Of a DNA stretch of 64,000 nt, positions 51,787 to 60,643 are shown in pieces. A program made the position numbers and the translations under genes. The notes under the pieces were generated by a model, which saw nothing but the letters and a program-made list of their open reading frames with translations, was not told where the DNA came from and did not search any database. Position 1 is the stretch's first letter. Each line of letters begins with the position of its first letter. The stretch is taken from positions 1 through 64,000 of the forward strand of contig DISB01000009.1 in NCBI GenBank assembly GCA_002421685.1, given 5' to 3'. The DNA comes from Bacteroidetes bacterium UBA6221. Its GTDB lineage: Bacteria; Bacteroidota; Bacteroidia; Chitinophagales; Chitinophagaceae.

Positions 51787-52740
51787 TTATTCCGTCACTG
51801 CTGCCACGGCCTGTTGGGGCATAGTGGCGGCTATTTCTTTATCTTTTATTTTCTGTTTCCGGTAGCCTGCATTTACAAGATACACACCCGATACAATGGC
51901 TGCAAACGAAAGGGCTGTAAACCATGTTAGCTTTTCGTCAAGAATGAAATACCCCAGTACTACAGCCACCAGGGGATTTACATATGCATACAAAGTTACG
52001 ATACCTACCGGCAATACTTTAAGGGCGAACATATAAGCGGTATAAGCCAGCAACGAGCCCACCACCACCAGGTACACCATCGCATACATTGCGTCGGGCT
52101 GGAAGGGTTCGAAGTTTTCAAAACTGTCTATGAACGGGCTGCATATCATGAGCGTGATACCGCCCGTAAGCAATTGCATGGCAGCGTTGAACAGTGGATT
52201 TTTAATATTGTGTTGCCGGCTGTTTTTTATACTGCCGTATGCCCAGCTTACCGTACCGATGTATATTGCTATTATTCCCCAGAAATAAGCGGGATTGGCC
52301 AGGTCAGCCAGGTTGTCCCGGAATATGAGCGCCACACCTGCCATTGCCGTCAGCAGTCCGGAAACTATAATGCCGTTTAACTTTTCGCCTTTATTGATGA
52401 AGATATTCAGTATCACGGCATTTAGTGGCATGATAGCACAAATGAGGGCGGCCACTCCGCTGGGAATAAATTTTTCAGCGTAAGTAACTATGCCGTTGCC
52501 TACTGTTATGAGCAGGAAACCCGTAATAATGTTTTGCTTCATCACCGGCCAGGAAAGGTCGGCCTTCTTGAACATGGCCAATGCTATCAGCGCCATAAGA
52601 AGCCCGGATATTATTTGTCTCAATCCCGCGAACAGGAAAGCCGGGTAATGCATAACTGCCACCCTGATAGCCAGGTAAGTGGTGCCCCAGGCTATGCTGA
52701 GGAAGATGACCGCCAGGTATGCTTTGGTTGTCCTGTTCAT
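51787..52740 (-). CDS. EamA-family (DMT) transporter
   Basis: The start at 52740 (MNRTTKAYLAVIFLSIAWGT) gives 317 residues and about ten transmembrane helices in two EamA repeats ('YPAFLFAGLRQIISGLLMAL' and 'NPLVAVVLGYFILDEKLTWF'). It likely exports an amino acid or related metabolite. A MocR-type regulator is encoded divergently 99 bp away, and ilvE lies directly downstream, so a link to amino-acid metabolism is inferred. The C-terminus is a short, mostly polar tail. Confidence 0.9.
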   Translation of the reverse strand: MNRTTKAYLAVIFLSIAWGTTYLAIRVAVMHYPAFLFAGLRQIISGLLMALIALAMFKKADLSWPVMKQNIITGFLLITVGNGIVTYAEKFIPSGVAALICAIMPLNAVILNIFINKGEKLNGIIVSGLLTAMAGVALIFRDNLADLANPAYFWGIIAIYIGTVSWAYGSIKNSRQHNIKNPLFNAAMQLLTGGITLMICSPFIDSFENFEPFQPDAMYAMVYLVVVGSLLAYTAYMFALKVLPVGIVTLYAYVNPLVAVVLGYFILDEKLTWFTALSFAAIVSGVYLVNAGYRKQKIKDKEIAATMPQQAVAAVTE

Positions 52741-52811
52741 GCTGCTGCAAATATCAGTGCTTTTCAGAAACCAAAACAGATACAATTTTCGTATTTTCGA
52801 CCATAACAGTT

Positions 52812-52819
52812 TATTTTTG
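52812..52819 (+). promoter_or_regulatory. -7 box of the MocR-type regulator gene
   Basis: TATTTTTG fits TAnnTTTG and ends 20 nt before the ATG. Two ATTTTCG copies 9 bp apart (52785-52800 region) lie just upstream and may be a regulator-binding site. Confidence 0.5.
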
Positions 52820-52839
52820 CATTATCTTAAGAAGATGGT

Positions 52840-54270
52840 ATGAAAAATGGAAAGGGCACCCATATCTATATGTCGATAGCAGAGGATATAGAACAACGCA
52901 TCATGAACAATGTTTTGCGCATAGGCGAGAAACTGCCCAGCGTGCGCACGCTTAGCAAGATGCATAATGTGAGCATGAGCACCAGTCTGCAGGCCTACTA
53001 CCTGCTGGAGGGCAAGGGACTGATAGAGGCGCGGCCGCAGTCGGGATATTTTGTACGGTTCAATCCTTCCCGTTTTCCTAAAAAGGTGGAAAAAAGCAAT
53101 CCCAGCCTGGTAGCCAAGCCCAAGAGCGTGGAGGCTATCATATCGGAAGTGTATGATGACTTTGCCATGAAGGGTATGATGCGTTTCTCGCTGAGCGTAC
53201 CCGACCCCGAACTACTTCCGCTGGCAAAACTGAACAAGGCCATGGTAAAGGCCCTGCGCGAACTGCCCGCTGCCGGCACATCGTACGAAAGCATACAAGG
53301 CAATGCCAACCTGCGCCGCGAAATAGCCAAAACATCAATACAATGGGGCGGGCACCTGCAACCCGATGATATAATAACTACTGCAGGCTGTATGAATGCC
53401 ATAGCCTACTCCTTGCTGGCTATCACCAAGCCGGGCGATACCATAGCTGTAGAAAGCCCTGTGTACTTTGGTATGCTGCGGTATGCGCAGAGTATAGGCC
53501 TGAAGGTGCTGGAACTACCTACCGATCCTGACACGGGCGTTGACCCGGACGATCTGAAAAAAGCATTGGACAAATACGATATTAAAGCCTGTTTTTTTGT
53601 CACCAACTTCAGCAACCCCCTGGGCTATTGTATGCCCGATGAGCAGAAAGAAGCTATGGTGAAACTCCTGTCGCGTTACGGAGTGCCGCTGATAGAGGAC
53701 GACCTGTACGGCGATGTATATTTCGGCAAACAAAGGCCGAGGTCCTGTAAAAGCTTTGACGAAGAAGGCAATGTGCTCTGGTGCAGCTCTATATCCAAAA
53801 CACTGGCCCCCGGTTTCAGGGTGGGGTGGGTGGCCCCCGGCAAATACCTGGAGAAGGTAAAACGCCGCAAACTATACAACAGCATAACCACAGCTACGGC
53901 CACGCAGGCGGCTATAGGCAACTTCCTGGCCGAGGGTGGATACGAGCGGCATATGCGCAAACTGAGGCAGACACTGCACGCAAACAGTCTGCAGTTTACC
54001 CGTGCCATAGGCGAGTATTTTCCCGACAATATAAAAATGAGCAGTCCGCAGGGTGGCTTTATTCTTTGGGTGGAGTTTGATAAAAAGATAGACACCTACA
54101 ATGTGTACCGCGAGGCGGCGCAGCACAACATCAGCATAGCCCCCGGCAGCATGTTCACCCTGCAGGAAAGGTACGCCAATTGTATGCGCATCAGCTACGG
54201 CATGCCCTGGAACGATAAAGTGGACGGGGCGCTGAAGACTCTGGGGGGATTGATAAAGGGGATGATGTAG
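52840..54270 (+). CDS. MocR-type PLP-dependent transcriptional regulator
   Basis: A 476-residue fusion of an N-terminal GntR winged helix (about 1-75; 'IMNNVLRIGEKLPSVRTLSK') and an aminotransferase fold (about 120-476). The PLP lysine is in 'CSSISKTLAPGFRVGWVAPG'. MocR proteins sense a small amine or amino-acid derivative and control a divergent transporter or biosynthetic gene. Here the divergent EamA transporter is the probable target. The next gene, rlmB, has its own promoter. Confidence 0.92.
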   Translation: MKNGKGTHIYMSIAEDIEQRIMNNVLRIGEKLPSVRTLSKMHNVSMSTSLQAYYLLEGKGLIEARPQSGYFVRFNPSRFPKKVEKSNPSLVAKPKSVEAIISEVYDDFAMKGMMRFSLSVPDPELLPLAKLNKAMVKALRELPAAGTSYESIQGNANLRREIAKTSIQWGGHLQPDDIITTAGCMNAIAYSLLAITKPGDTIAVESPVYFGMLRYAQSIGLKVLELPTDPDTGVDPDDLKKALDKYDIKACFFVTNFSNPLGYCMPDEQKEAMVKLLSRYGVPLIEDDLYGDVYFGKQRPRSCKSFDEEGNVLWCSSISKTLAPGFRVGWVAPGKYLEKVKRRKLYNSITTATATQAAIGNFLAEGGYERHMRKLRQTLHANSLQFTRAIGEYFPDNIKMSSPQGGFILWVEFDKKIDTYNVYREAAQHNISIAPGSMFTLQERYANCMRISYGMPWNDKVDGALKTLGGLIKGMM

Positions 54271-54301
54271 ATTTCCTCTTTCCCCTTACAACATTGCCGA
54301 A

Positions 54302-54331
54302 TTGTCACATTAACTAATTGAATTACTTTTG
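54302..54331 (+). promoter_or_regulatory. Promoter of rlmB
   Basis: TTG at 54302-54304 and TACTTTTG at 54324-54331 are 19 bp apart, matching the -33/-7 consensus. The -7 box ends 4 nt before the GTG start, so the mRNA should be leaderless. Confidence 0.7.
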
Positions 54332-54335
54332 CCCC

Positions 54336-55088
54336 GTGAAACGCACAAATTCGCTGCAAATGGTAGTGGGCCGCAAGCCCCTGCTCGAAGCCCTGAAGCA
54401 GGGTACCGCTATTGAGAAGATATTCCTGCTGCGCACGGCTACGGGCGAGGAAGTGAGCACCATCAAGAGACTGGCCAGGGACAGGAATATCCCTGTCAGC
54501 CAGGTGCCGGAGGAAAAACTGAACAGCATGACACGTGCCAACCACCAGGGTGTAGTGGCATGGGCGGGCCTGCTCAATTATACCGACCTGCAGGATGCCA
54601 TATCGCACGTGGTGGAGAGTGGTGAAACACCGTTGTTTATTATGCTGGACGGGGTAACCGATGTGCGCAATGTGGGCGCTATTGCACGCACAGCTTTATG
54701 TACCGGCGCACAGGGGCTCATACTGCCTACCTCTTCATCAGCATCTCTTACCGAAGAAGCCATCAAGACATCTGCCGGGGCGTTGCATAAGATATTACTC
54801 TGCCGTGTGCCATCTGTTCCGCAGGCTATAGACGTGTTGCGCCTGAACGGCATACAGGTGCTGGGCACGCAGATGAAGGGTAGTGCGCCTGTGTACGAAG
54901 CGGATATGACTGTACCTTCATGCATCGTAATGGGCGCTGAAGATACGGGCATCAGCAAAGATGTATTGAAGCGTGCCGACCAGTTGATACACATCCCTAT
55001 GGCACCCGGTTTCGACTCACTGAATGTATCGGTAGCTACGGGTATGGTGCTGTACGAGGCGATGAGGCAGAGAATACACATGAAATAA
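54336..55088 (+). CDS. rlmB: 23S rRNA (guanosine-2'-O-)-methyltransferase, SpoU family
   Basis: A SpoU-family methyltransferase with an N-terminal RNA-binding domain ('VVGRKPLLEALKQGTAIEKI') and a knotted SAM-binding domain ('LFIMLDGVTDVRNVGAIART', 'CIVMGAEDTGISKDVLKRAD', 'IPMAPGFDSLNVSVATGM'). It makes 2'-O-methylguanosine in 23S rRNA; the exact site is inferred as G2251 from the RlmB pattern. The start at GTG 54336 is preferred because a promoter ends 4 nt upstream; starting at TTG 54318 would place the start inside the promoter. Confidence 0.88.
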   Translation: MKRTNSLQMVVGRKPLLEALKQGTAIEKIFLLRTATGEEVSTIKRLARDRNIPVSQVPEEKLNSMTRANHQGVVAWAGLLNYTDLQDAISHVVESGETPLFIMLDGVTDVRNVGAIARTALCTGAQGLILPTSSSASLTEEAIKTSAGALHKILLCRVPSVPQAIDVLRLNGIQVLGTQMKGSAPVYEADMTVPSCIVMGAEDTGISKDVLKRADQLIHIPMAPGFDSLNVSVATGMVLYEAMRQRIHMK

Positions 55089-55108
55089 ACACTCCCGCAA
55101 AAACTTTT

Positions 55109-55137
55109 TTGCATTTTAAAGATTACCATTACTTTTG
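55109..55137 (+). promoter_or_regulatory. Promoter of the cobalamin operon
   Basis: TTG at 55109-55111 and TACTTTTG at 55130-55137, 18 bp apart. Transcription would begin near 55143, just before the riboswitch. The 344-bp non-coding stretch from 55089 to 55432 holds this promoter and the riboswitch. Confidence 0.7.
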
Positions 55138-55145
55138 CCTTAGCT

Positions 55146-55306
55146 AAGGTTCCCGCAAGTGCGGGATGAAAAGGGAACCGGGTGTAAATCCCGGACATTA
55201 CCCGATGCTGTAAGCTTCATAAAAAATCTTTTGTATCCTCAGCCACTGTTTCGCCGGCGAAGCGGGAAGGCGGCAAAAGACGAAGTAAGTCAGAAGACCT
55301 GCCTTG
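55146..55306 (+). ncRNA. Cobalamin riboswitch
   Basis: The conserved elements are in the right order. GGTTCCC (55148) pairs with GGGAACC (55173); GATGAAAAGGGAA (55165) is in the conserved position; CCGGGTGTAAATCCCGG (55178) forms the next stem. GCCACTG (55242) and GGGAAGG (55264) follow, with the terminal AGTCAGAAGACCTGCC (55288) closing the core. It binds adenosylcobalamin or methylcobalamin and represses the downstream genes when B12 is abundant. About 125 nt follow before the first start codon and should contain the expression platform, whose mechanism is not clear from the sequence. Confidence 0.95.
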
Positions 55307-55432
55307 GCGTATTACTTATCGCTGCTTTCGGGATTTTAAAGGCACAGGTAAGAACAAGACATCCTCACTGTCTTTTTCTCATCTGGATTTTTCACTCGGC
55401 TGCGTAATTGTTTAACTTTTAAAAGCAACATT

Positions 55433-56425
55433 ATGCGCAAGATTTTAACGCTCGCAACGGCACTGGCTTTCGGTGCATCGGCCTCAACGGCCCAGACAGT
55501 CGCTACTTTCGACACACTTTCTCTCGCAAGTATTGACACTTTTTATGTCAATTATTCAGATCCCGGCAACAACGTGGGTTTTGACGATGGCCTCGCCCAC
55601 TACGAATGCGTGTACGATACCCTGTTCGGTTTCAAATCGCTTACGGAAGGATTTGTATATTCTAACATGACAGATAGTGTGGACGGTACTTATATGAACC
55701 CTAATTCTGCCAAGACGGCAAAAGGATATAATAATTCTGACCAGTACCTTGTGGCCTTTGCTTACAATGGCCCGATTTTCGCAACGCTGACAGGAAAAGC
55801 CAAGGGCCAGCCTGTAAAGGGTTTTTATATTACTAATACAACCTTTGGCTACGAGGCCATGGAGAATGGAGATGGCTTCACGAAGAAGTTTGGCGGTGTA
55901 CCTAATACTGATTCTGACTGGTATAAGGTAACTATCAAAGGTTACCTGAACGGTAGCATGAAGCCTGACACTGTTGATTTCTACCTGGCCGATTTTCGCT
56001 CTGCGGACAGTACCAAAGATTACATCGTCAAAACATGGGAATGGGTCAACCTGCTGCCGCTCGGCAATGTGGACAGCCTGACCTTCTCGGTAAGTTCCAC
56101 AGACACAGGGCAGTTTGGCATGAATAACCCCGCCTACTTTGCTATGGATAATTTTGAAACCTACGAAACGTCGGGTGTAACTCGAACCTCAGTTGCTTAT
56201 GCGGCTAAGGTGTACCCTAATCCTGCTACCGATGTGCTGGTGGTGGAGTTGAACGATAGGGCTATAGAATATGTAATGGTAATCGATGCAGCAGGCAGGC
56301 TGGTAGCCAGGCTGAAAGCTGAGGATAAGTTAACTTTGAACCTGTCGGGCTATACGCCGGGTACCTATATGCTCACCATGCAGGGTGTCGAAGGTATCGC
56401 TACAGTTCGCTTTGTAAAACAATAA
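55433..56425 (+). CDS. DUF4465 T9SS type A protein, B12 operon
   Basis: A 330-residue exported protein with signal MRKILTLATALAFGASASTA. The core (about 25-245) is a DUF4465 beta-sandwich: 'FGYEAMENGDGFTKKFGG', 'WYKVTIKGYLNGSMKPDTVD', 'WEWVNLLPLGNVDSLTFSVS' and 'NNPAYFAMDNFET'. A type A sorting domain ('VYPNPATDVLVVEL') closes it. In Bacteroides, surface B12-binding lipoproteins lie in comparable loci. It directly follows the cobalamin riboswitch, so it probably captures B12 at the surface; whether it is orthologous to BtuH I cannot tell. Confidence 0.82.
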   Translation: MRKILTLATALAFGASASTAQTVATFDTLSLASIDTFYVNYSDPGNNVGFDDGLAHYECVYDTLFGFKSLTEGFVYSNMTDSVDGTYMNPNSAKTAKGYNNSDQYLVAFAYNGPIFATLTGKAKGQPVKGFYITNTTFGYEAMENGDGFTKKFGGVPNTDSDWYKVTIKGYLNGSMKPDTVDFYLADFRSADSTKDYIVKTWEWVNLLPLGNVDSLTFSVSSTDTGQFGMNNPAYFAMDNFETYETSGVTRTSVAYAAKVYPNPATDVLVVELNDRAIEYVMVIDAAGRLVARLKAEDKLTLNLSGYTPGTYMLTMQGVEGIATVRFVKQ

Positions 56426-56427
56426 CC

Positions 56428-57420
56428 ATGAAGTTTTTTGTTCTGTTATATATAATATGCTGCTCACTGTCTACGGTTGCCCAATACGCACCGCAGGCGG
56501 GTGTGGCGGGCAGTACGGCCATCAGCAAAAACGATGCCCGTATCGTGGCCTGGGCTACTAGCTGCACGGTAGAGCGTGGCTGGCTGGACATAGCCGATAA
56601 GCAACAAGGCAGGGCATCGTTGGGTGAGGACGGCAATGCAACCGGCAAAGCAGATAATTATATTGTAAGCCTTGGCGACAGTGGGACGGCCATACTTACC
56701 TTTTCTGCGCCCTTGTACAACGGCCCCGGTCCTGACTTCGCTGTATTTGAAAATGGTTTCCCCAATCCTGATGATCCTGAAGAGGCTTTCCTTGAGTTTG
56801 CCTTTGTAGAAGTAAGTTCCGACGGGTTGAATTACACCCTTTTCCCTGCTTCTTCGTTAACAGATACTCCGCAGGTGCCGGTAGCAGGCGTTTTTATGAA
56901 CGCCCGCAAGGTGCACAACCTGGCAGGCAAGTACATCATGAATTATGGTACACCTTTCGACCTGGATGAACTGAAGAATGTCCCCGGGCTAGACGTAAAT
57001 AACATTACTCATATAAGGTTGGTGGACGTAATAGGCTCATTGACCCATGGTACCACAGATAAAGATGGCAATCCTATCAATGACCCTTACCCCTCGGCTA
57101 TACCTTCCTGCGGTTTTGACCTGGATGGTGTAGCTGCACTGCATATGAAAGGATGGTGGCCATCGGGCACAGGGCATATTGCAAAGACTAATGAGATACA
57201 ACTATACCCCAATCCCGCGCAGGATAGAATACAGGTGTCTGTACAAGGCATTACTGTCGACAGGTTGACTATTAAAGATGTAACAGGCAGGGTAATGATG
57301 AATAGTGATGCAGGCGTAAACACTGGTATTGATATAAGTCATTTGCCTGCCGGGGTATATTATCTTATTTTGAATGATAGAAATGGTAAAGAATGGACAG
57401 AGCGGTTCAGCAAATATTAA
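56428..57420 (+). CDS. Uncharacterised T9SS type A protein, B12 operon
   Basis: A 330-residue exported protein with signal MKFFVLLYIICCSLSTVAQ. The middle is a beta-sandwich of about 215 residues: 'GKADNYIVSLGDSGTAILTF', 'GPGPDFAVFENGFPNPDD', 'FAFVEVSSDGLNYTLFPASS', 'THIRLVDVIGS', then 'PSAIPSCGFDLDGVAALHM'. A type A sorting domain ('LYPNPAQDRIQVSV') follows. I recognise no characterised homologue. Position, 2 bp after the DUF4465 gene and overlapping the BtuG-like gene by 28 bp, makes it part of the B12-controlled operon, so it is likely another surface B12-capture component. Confidence 0.78.
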   Translation: MKFFVLLYIICCSLSTVAQYAPQAGVAGSTAISKNDARIVAWATSCTVERGWLDIADKQQGRASLGEDGNATGKADNYIVSLGDSGTAILTFSAPLYNGPGPDFAVFENGFPNPDDPEEAFLEFAFVEVSSDGLNYTLFPASSLTDTPQVPVAGVFMNARKVHNLAGKYIMNYGTPFDLDELKNVPGLDVNNITHIRLVDVIGSLTHGTTDKDGNPINDPYPSAIPSCGFDLDGVAALHMKGWWPSGTGHIAKTNEIQLYPNPAQDRIQVSVQGITVDRLTIKDVTGRVMMNSDAGVNTGIDISHLPAGVYYLILNDRNGKEWTERFSKY

Positions 57421-58499
57421 GGTTCAGTGTTGTCGCTTGTTTGCTATTTGCAGCAGCCTGTAATAAGGACAAGAATACAGGGGCAACACCGTCCAATCCC
57501 GGACAGGCGCCGCCGGTTACCGGTACGGGTGAACGTAATGTATACATTGCCTGCGAGGGTAGCTTTGGTAATGGTAATGCATCATTGTATATGCAAAACC
57601 TGGCTACGCTTACCTTGTACGAAAATGTGTACCTGAACATAAACGGCAAATCTATAGGTGATGTATTCCAGAGCATTCAGCGTATAGACGACAGGCTCTT
57701 TCTCTGTGTGAACAATTCGGACAAGATACTGGTAATAAATGCAAAGACCCGTAATTACGAAGGCACAATCAATATCCCCAAGCCGCGTTATATACTGCCC
57801 ATCAATTCTGATAAGGCTTATGTGAGTACGCTATACAGCAATAAGGTCTATATCATCAACCCACGTACACTGCAGATATTGAACACTATTGAAGTTCCGG
57901 CGAAAAATCCTGAAGGTATGATGCTGAAAGGAAGCAAGGTGTATATCTGCCCTTGGGATACCGCCTGCAATAAAGTGTATACGGCTGATATAATTACAGA
58001 TAAGATAACCGATAGTTTTGTTGTTGTCGGTTATGCGCCGCAACATGCATTGGTGGATAAGGATGGGTTCATCTGGGTGCTGTCGGGAAATGCCGAAAAG
58101 AAGAAATGGGCGGCCCTTTCTGTGCTGGCTCCGGGTACGGGCGATGTCGTACAATCATTTAAGTTTAAAGAGTTGCAGGATGTAATCAAGCCTACTTTTA
58201 ACAAAGCTGGTGATATGCTGTACTTCATAGGGGTAGATTATAAAGGCATTACAGGATATAATGGTATCTTCAGGATGAGTGTAAACGATAGTAAGCTCCC
58301 GGGAACGCCATTTATACCCGCGCAAAAGTTTCAATACTTCTGGGGCCTGGGCATAGATCCTTTAACCGATGATATATATGTCGGCGACCCCAAAGGTTTT
58401 ATGCAGCAAGGAACAGTTGCGGTATATAGCAGCGACGGCAGCCGGAAACGTACCTTTGCTGTGGGCATAGGTCCCGGCTATTTTTATTTCGATGAATAG
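57393..58499 (+). CDS. BtuG-like beta-propeller lipoprotein
   Basis: A 368-residue lipoprotein with signal MDRAVQQILRFSVVACLLF and lipobox AAAC. The propeller begins 'NVYIACEGSFGNGNASLYMQ' and continues 'GKSIGDVFQSIQRIDDRLFL', 'LVINAKTRNYEGTINI', 'VYIINPRTLQILNTIEV' and 'QYFWGLGIDPLTDDIYVGDP'. This YncE/DUF5074-like pattern matches BtuG, the Bacteroides surface lipoprotein that binds B12 with very high affinity and hands it to BtuB. It overlaps the previous gene by 28 bp and the next by 8 bp. Confidence 0.85.
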   Translation: MDRAVQQILRFSVVACLLFAAACNKDKNTGATPSNPGQAPPVTGTGERNVYIACEGSFGNGNASLYMQNLATLTLYENVYLNINGKSIGDVFQSIQRIDDRLFLCVNNSDKILVINAKTRNYEGTINIPKPRYILPINSDKAYVSTLYSNKVYIINPRTLQILNTIEVPAKNPEGMMLKGSKVYICPWDTACNKVYTADIITDKITDSFVVVGYAPQHALVDKDGFIWVLSGNAEKKKWAALSVLAPGTGDVVQSFKFKELQDVIKPTFNKAGDMLYFIGVDYKGITGYNGIFRMSVNDSKLPGTPFIPAQKFQYFWGLGIDPLTDDIYVGDPKGFMQQGTVAVYSSDGSRKRTFAVGIGPGYFYFDE

Positions 58500-60432
58500 A
58501 TTCACCGGTTTGAACAAGATATTCTTTATAACAGCATTGCTGACGGCAATGCTGTTTTCTTTTGCAGATGCAGCAGCACAGGTTACCGATACGCTGAAGG
58601 AAGTGAAGATAAGAGCCAGGAGAGCTAAGGCTAAAATAGCCAATGATGAACGCATCAACACCTATTCGCCGGGGCAAACGGTTATTACTATAGACAGCAC
58701 CACACTGGAGCAATACAGGTTTCAGAGCATGGCTAACCTGCTGGCGCAACAGGTACCTGTTTTTGTAAAGTCGTATGGGTTGAACAATGTCGCCACGCTC
58801 AATTTTCGCGGGGCATCGGCTGCGCAGTCGCAGGTATATTGGAACGGCATACCTATACAGAATGCTGCACTGGGTATTGCTGATGTTTCATTATTACCTG
58901 TAGAACTGATGAACAAAGTGAATGTTGTGTACGGCAGTTCATCGGCATTGTGGGGTAGTGGCAACGTGGGTGGGGCATTGTTGGTAGAGAATGACTTACC
59001 TGCTTTCAGCGACAGTACAGCATTCACACAATCCGCTTCGGCAGTAGCCGGTAGTTTCGGCCATTATAGATTTGGCATCCGGTCCACTATGTCAGAAAAG
59101 CGTTTCGCGTATAGCATCAATCTTTTCGGGCAATCTATCAAGAACGATTTTGGCTATATCGACGCGAATGGAGATAACAAGCGTATGGATAATGCCCAAT
59201 TGCAAAGTGGTGTAGGGCTGTTGCAGGCCGCATACAAAATTAACGAGAAAAATGTGGTAACTGCCCGGGCCTGGTATCAGCAATATTACCGCGAGATTCC
59301 GCCGGCCTTGTTTGAATCACTGTCGTTAAAGAACCAACGCGATGAGACAATACGGCTGATGCTGGACTGGAACCGAAAAAGCGTCAAGACCAGCACTTAT
59401 CTGAAGACTGCTTATATAAGGGACTTTGTATGGTACAAGGACACTACTGTTTTTGTCGATTCGCGAAACTTTACCAACCAGTTATATGCAGAAGCCGGTA
59501 TAGACCACCGGTTTAATGAACATCACAAGCTGATGGTGTTTACCCCTGTCCACATTTCCTGGATAGACCGTGTAACCCTGGGCGACCGGTACACGCAAAA
59601 CCGTTATGCGCTGGCGGCCGCTTACCTGTTCACCGGCATCCAGGATAAACTGAATATTTCTTTAAACGGGCGGGGTGAGATCGTTAATGATATCAGTATC
59701 CTGTTACCGGGCATGAATGCTTCTTACGATATAACAGGCTGGTTGCAACTGCGGGCGAATATTCAGCGAACATACCGGGTGCCTACCCTCAACGAACTCT
59801 ATTACAATCCCGGAGGCAATCCTTTTCTTAAGCCTGAAAAAGGATGGAACGAAGATGCAGGATACACCGTAAGTATAAAACAGGGATGGACATTACAACA
59901 CAGCCTATCCGCCTACAACCGTGTGATTGACGACTGGATATTATGGCTGGGCGGCGCCATATGGACACCGCACAATATCGCTACGGTGCATAGCCGCGGC
60001 ATGGAAACAGAAAACAGGTTTATGTATACATCAGGCAGTGTGACATTCCACCTGGGCATAAATGCTGCTTACACCATAGCAACCACCAAGGTCAGCTATC
60101 TCCCCGGCGACCGCAGTATAGGTAAACAAATACCATATACGCCGCGTTACAATGGCCAGGGTAATGCAGGCATAACATGGAAAAGACTTTATCTGAACTA
60201 TAACCATACCTATACCGCTTTGCGCTATATCACTACAGATGAATCGTTTAGTATCCCGGGATATGCTACCGGCAACCTGCAGCTTATGTATAATATACCT
60301 GTGGGAGTTAATCTACTGCAATTAACAGCACAGTGTAACAATATCTGGAACAACAGATATATGGTGGTAAACGCCCGCCCAATGCCGGGCATCAATTGGC
60401 TGGCGGGCCTTAATTTTTCTTTCAGCCATTGA
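58492..60432 (+). CDS. BtuB-like TonB-dependent cobalamin receptor
   Basis: A 646-residue outer-membrane receptor with a signal peptide ('IFFITALLTAMLFSFADAAA'). A possible TonB-box segment 'TDTLKEVKIRARR' is followed by a plug domain ('NNVATLNFRGASAAQSQVYW', 'ELMNKVNVVYGSSSALWGSG') and a beta-barrel of about 480 residues ending 'WLAGLNFSFSH'. The short length (BtuB-sized, not SusC-sized), operon position and riboswitch control identify it as the vitamin B12 importer. No btuFCD genes follow; inner-membrane uptake must be encoded elsewhere. Confidence 0.9.
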   Translation: MNRFTGLNKIFFITALLTAMLFSFADAAAQVTDTLKEVKIRARRAKAKIANDERINTYSPGQTVITIDSTTLEQYRFQSMANLLAQQVPVFVKSYGLNNVATLNFRGASAAQSQVYWNGIPIQNAALGIADVSLLPVELMNKVNVVYGSSSALWGSGNVGGALLVENDLPAFSDSTAFTQSASAVAGSFGHYRFGIRSTMSEKRFAYSINLFGQSIKNDFGYIDANGDNKRMDNAQLQSGVGLLQAAYKINEKNVVTARAWYQQYYREIPPALFESLSLKNQRDETIRLMLDWNRKSVKTSTYLKTAYIRDFVWYKDTTVFVDSRNFTNQLYAEAGIDHRFNEHHKLMVFTPVHISWIDRVTLGDRYTQNRYALAAAYLFTGIQDKLNISLNGRGEIVNDISILLPGMNASYDITGWLQLRANIQRTYRVPTLNELYYNPGGNPFLKPEKGWNEDAGYTVSIKQGWTLQHSLSAYNRVIDDWILWLGGAIWTPHNIATVHSRGMETENRFMYTSGSVTFHLGINAAYTIATTKVSYLPGDRSIGKQIPYTPRYNGQGNAGITWKRLYLNYNHTYTALRYITTDESFSIPGYATGNLQLMYNIPVGVNLLQLTAQCNNIWNNRYMVVNARPMPGINWLAGLNFSFSH

Positions 60433-60643
60433 TTACTCTCATAATGAAATATTGTTTTGTATGAATGACTTTTTTGTTAACCGCTTGTTAACGGTAGGGA
60501 TGTTTTATATTAATGAGAGTGGTTGTAGTTCTTTTACAATTCAACGGATATTACAATAGAGATTAATGACTTTTTATTGAAATGTAACAGCGCACATATA
60601 ATACATTTAATAAATAGTTAAACAATTTAAGAGAGGCAATTTT

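Noticed and set aside
54318..54335. TTG start of rlmB at 54318
   Set aside because: It lies inside the -33/-7 promoter region and would add six non-conserved residues; GTG 54336 is the better start.
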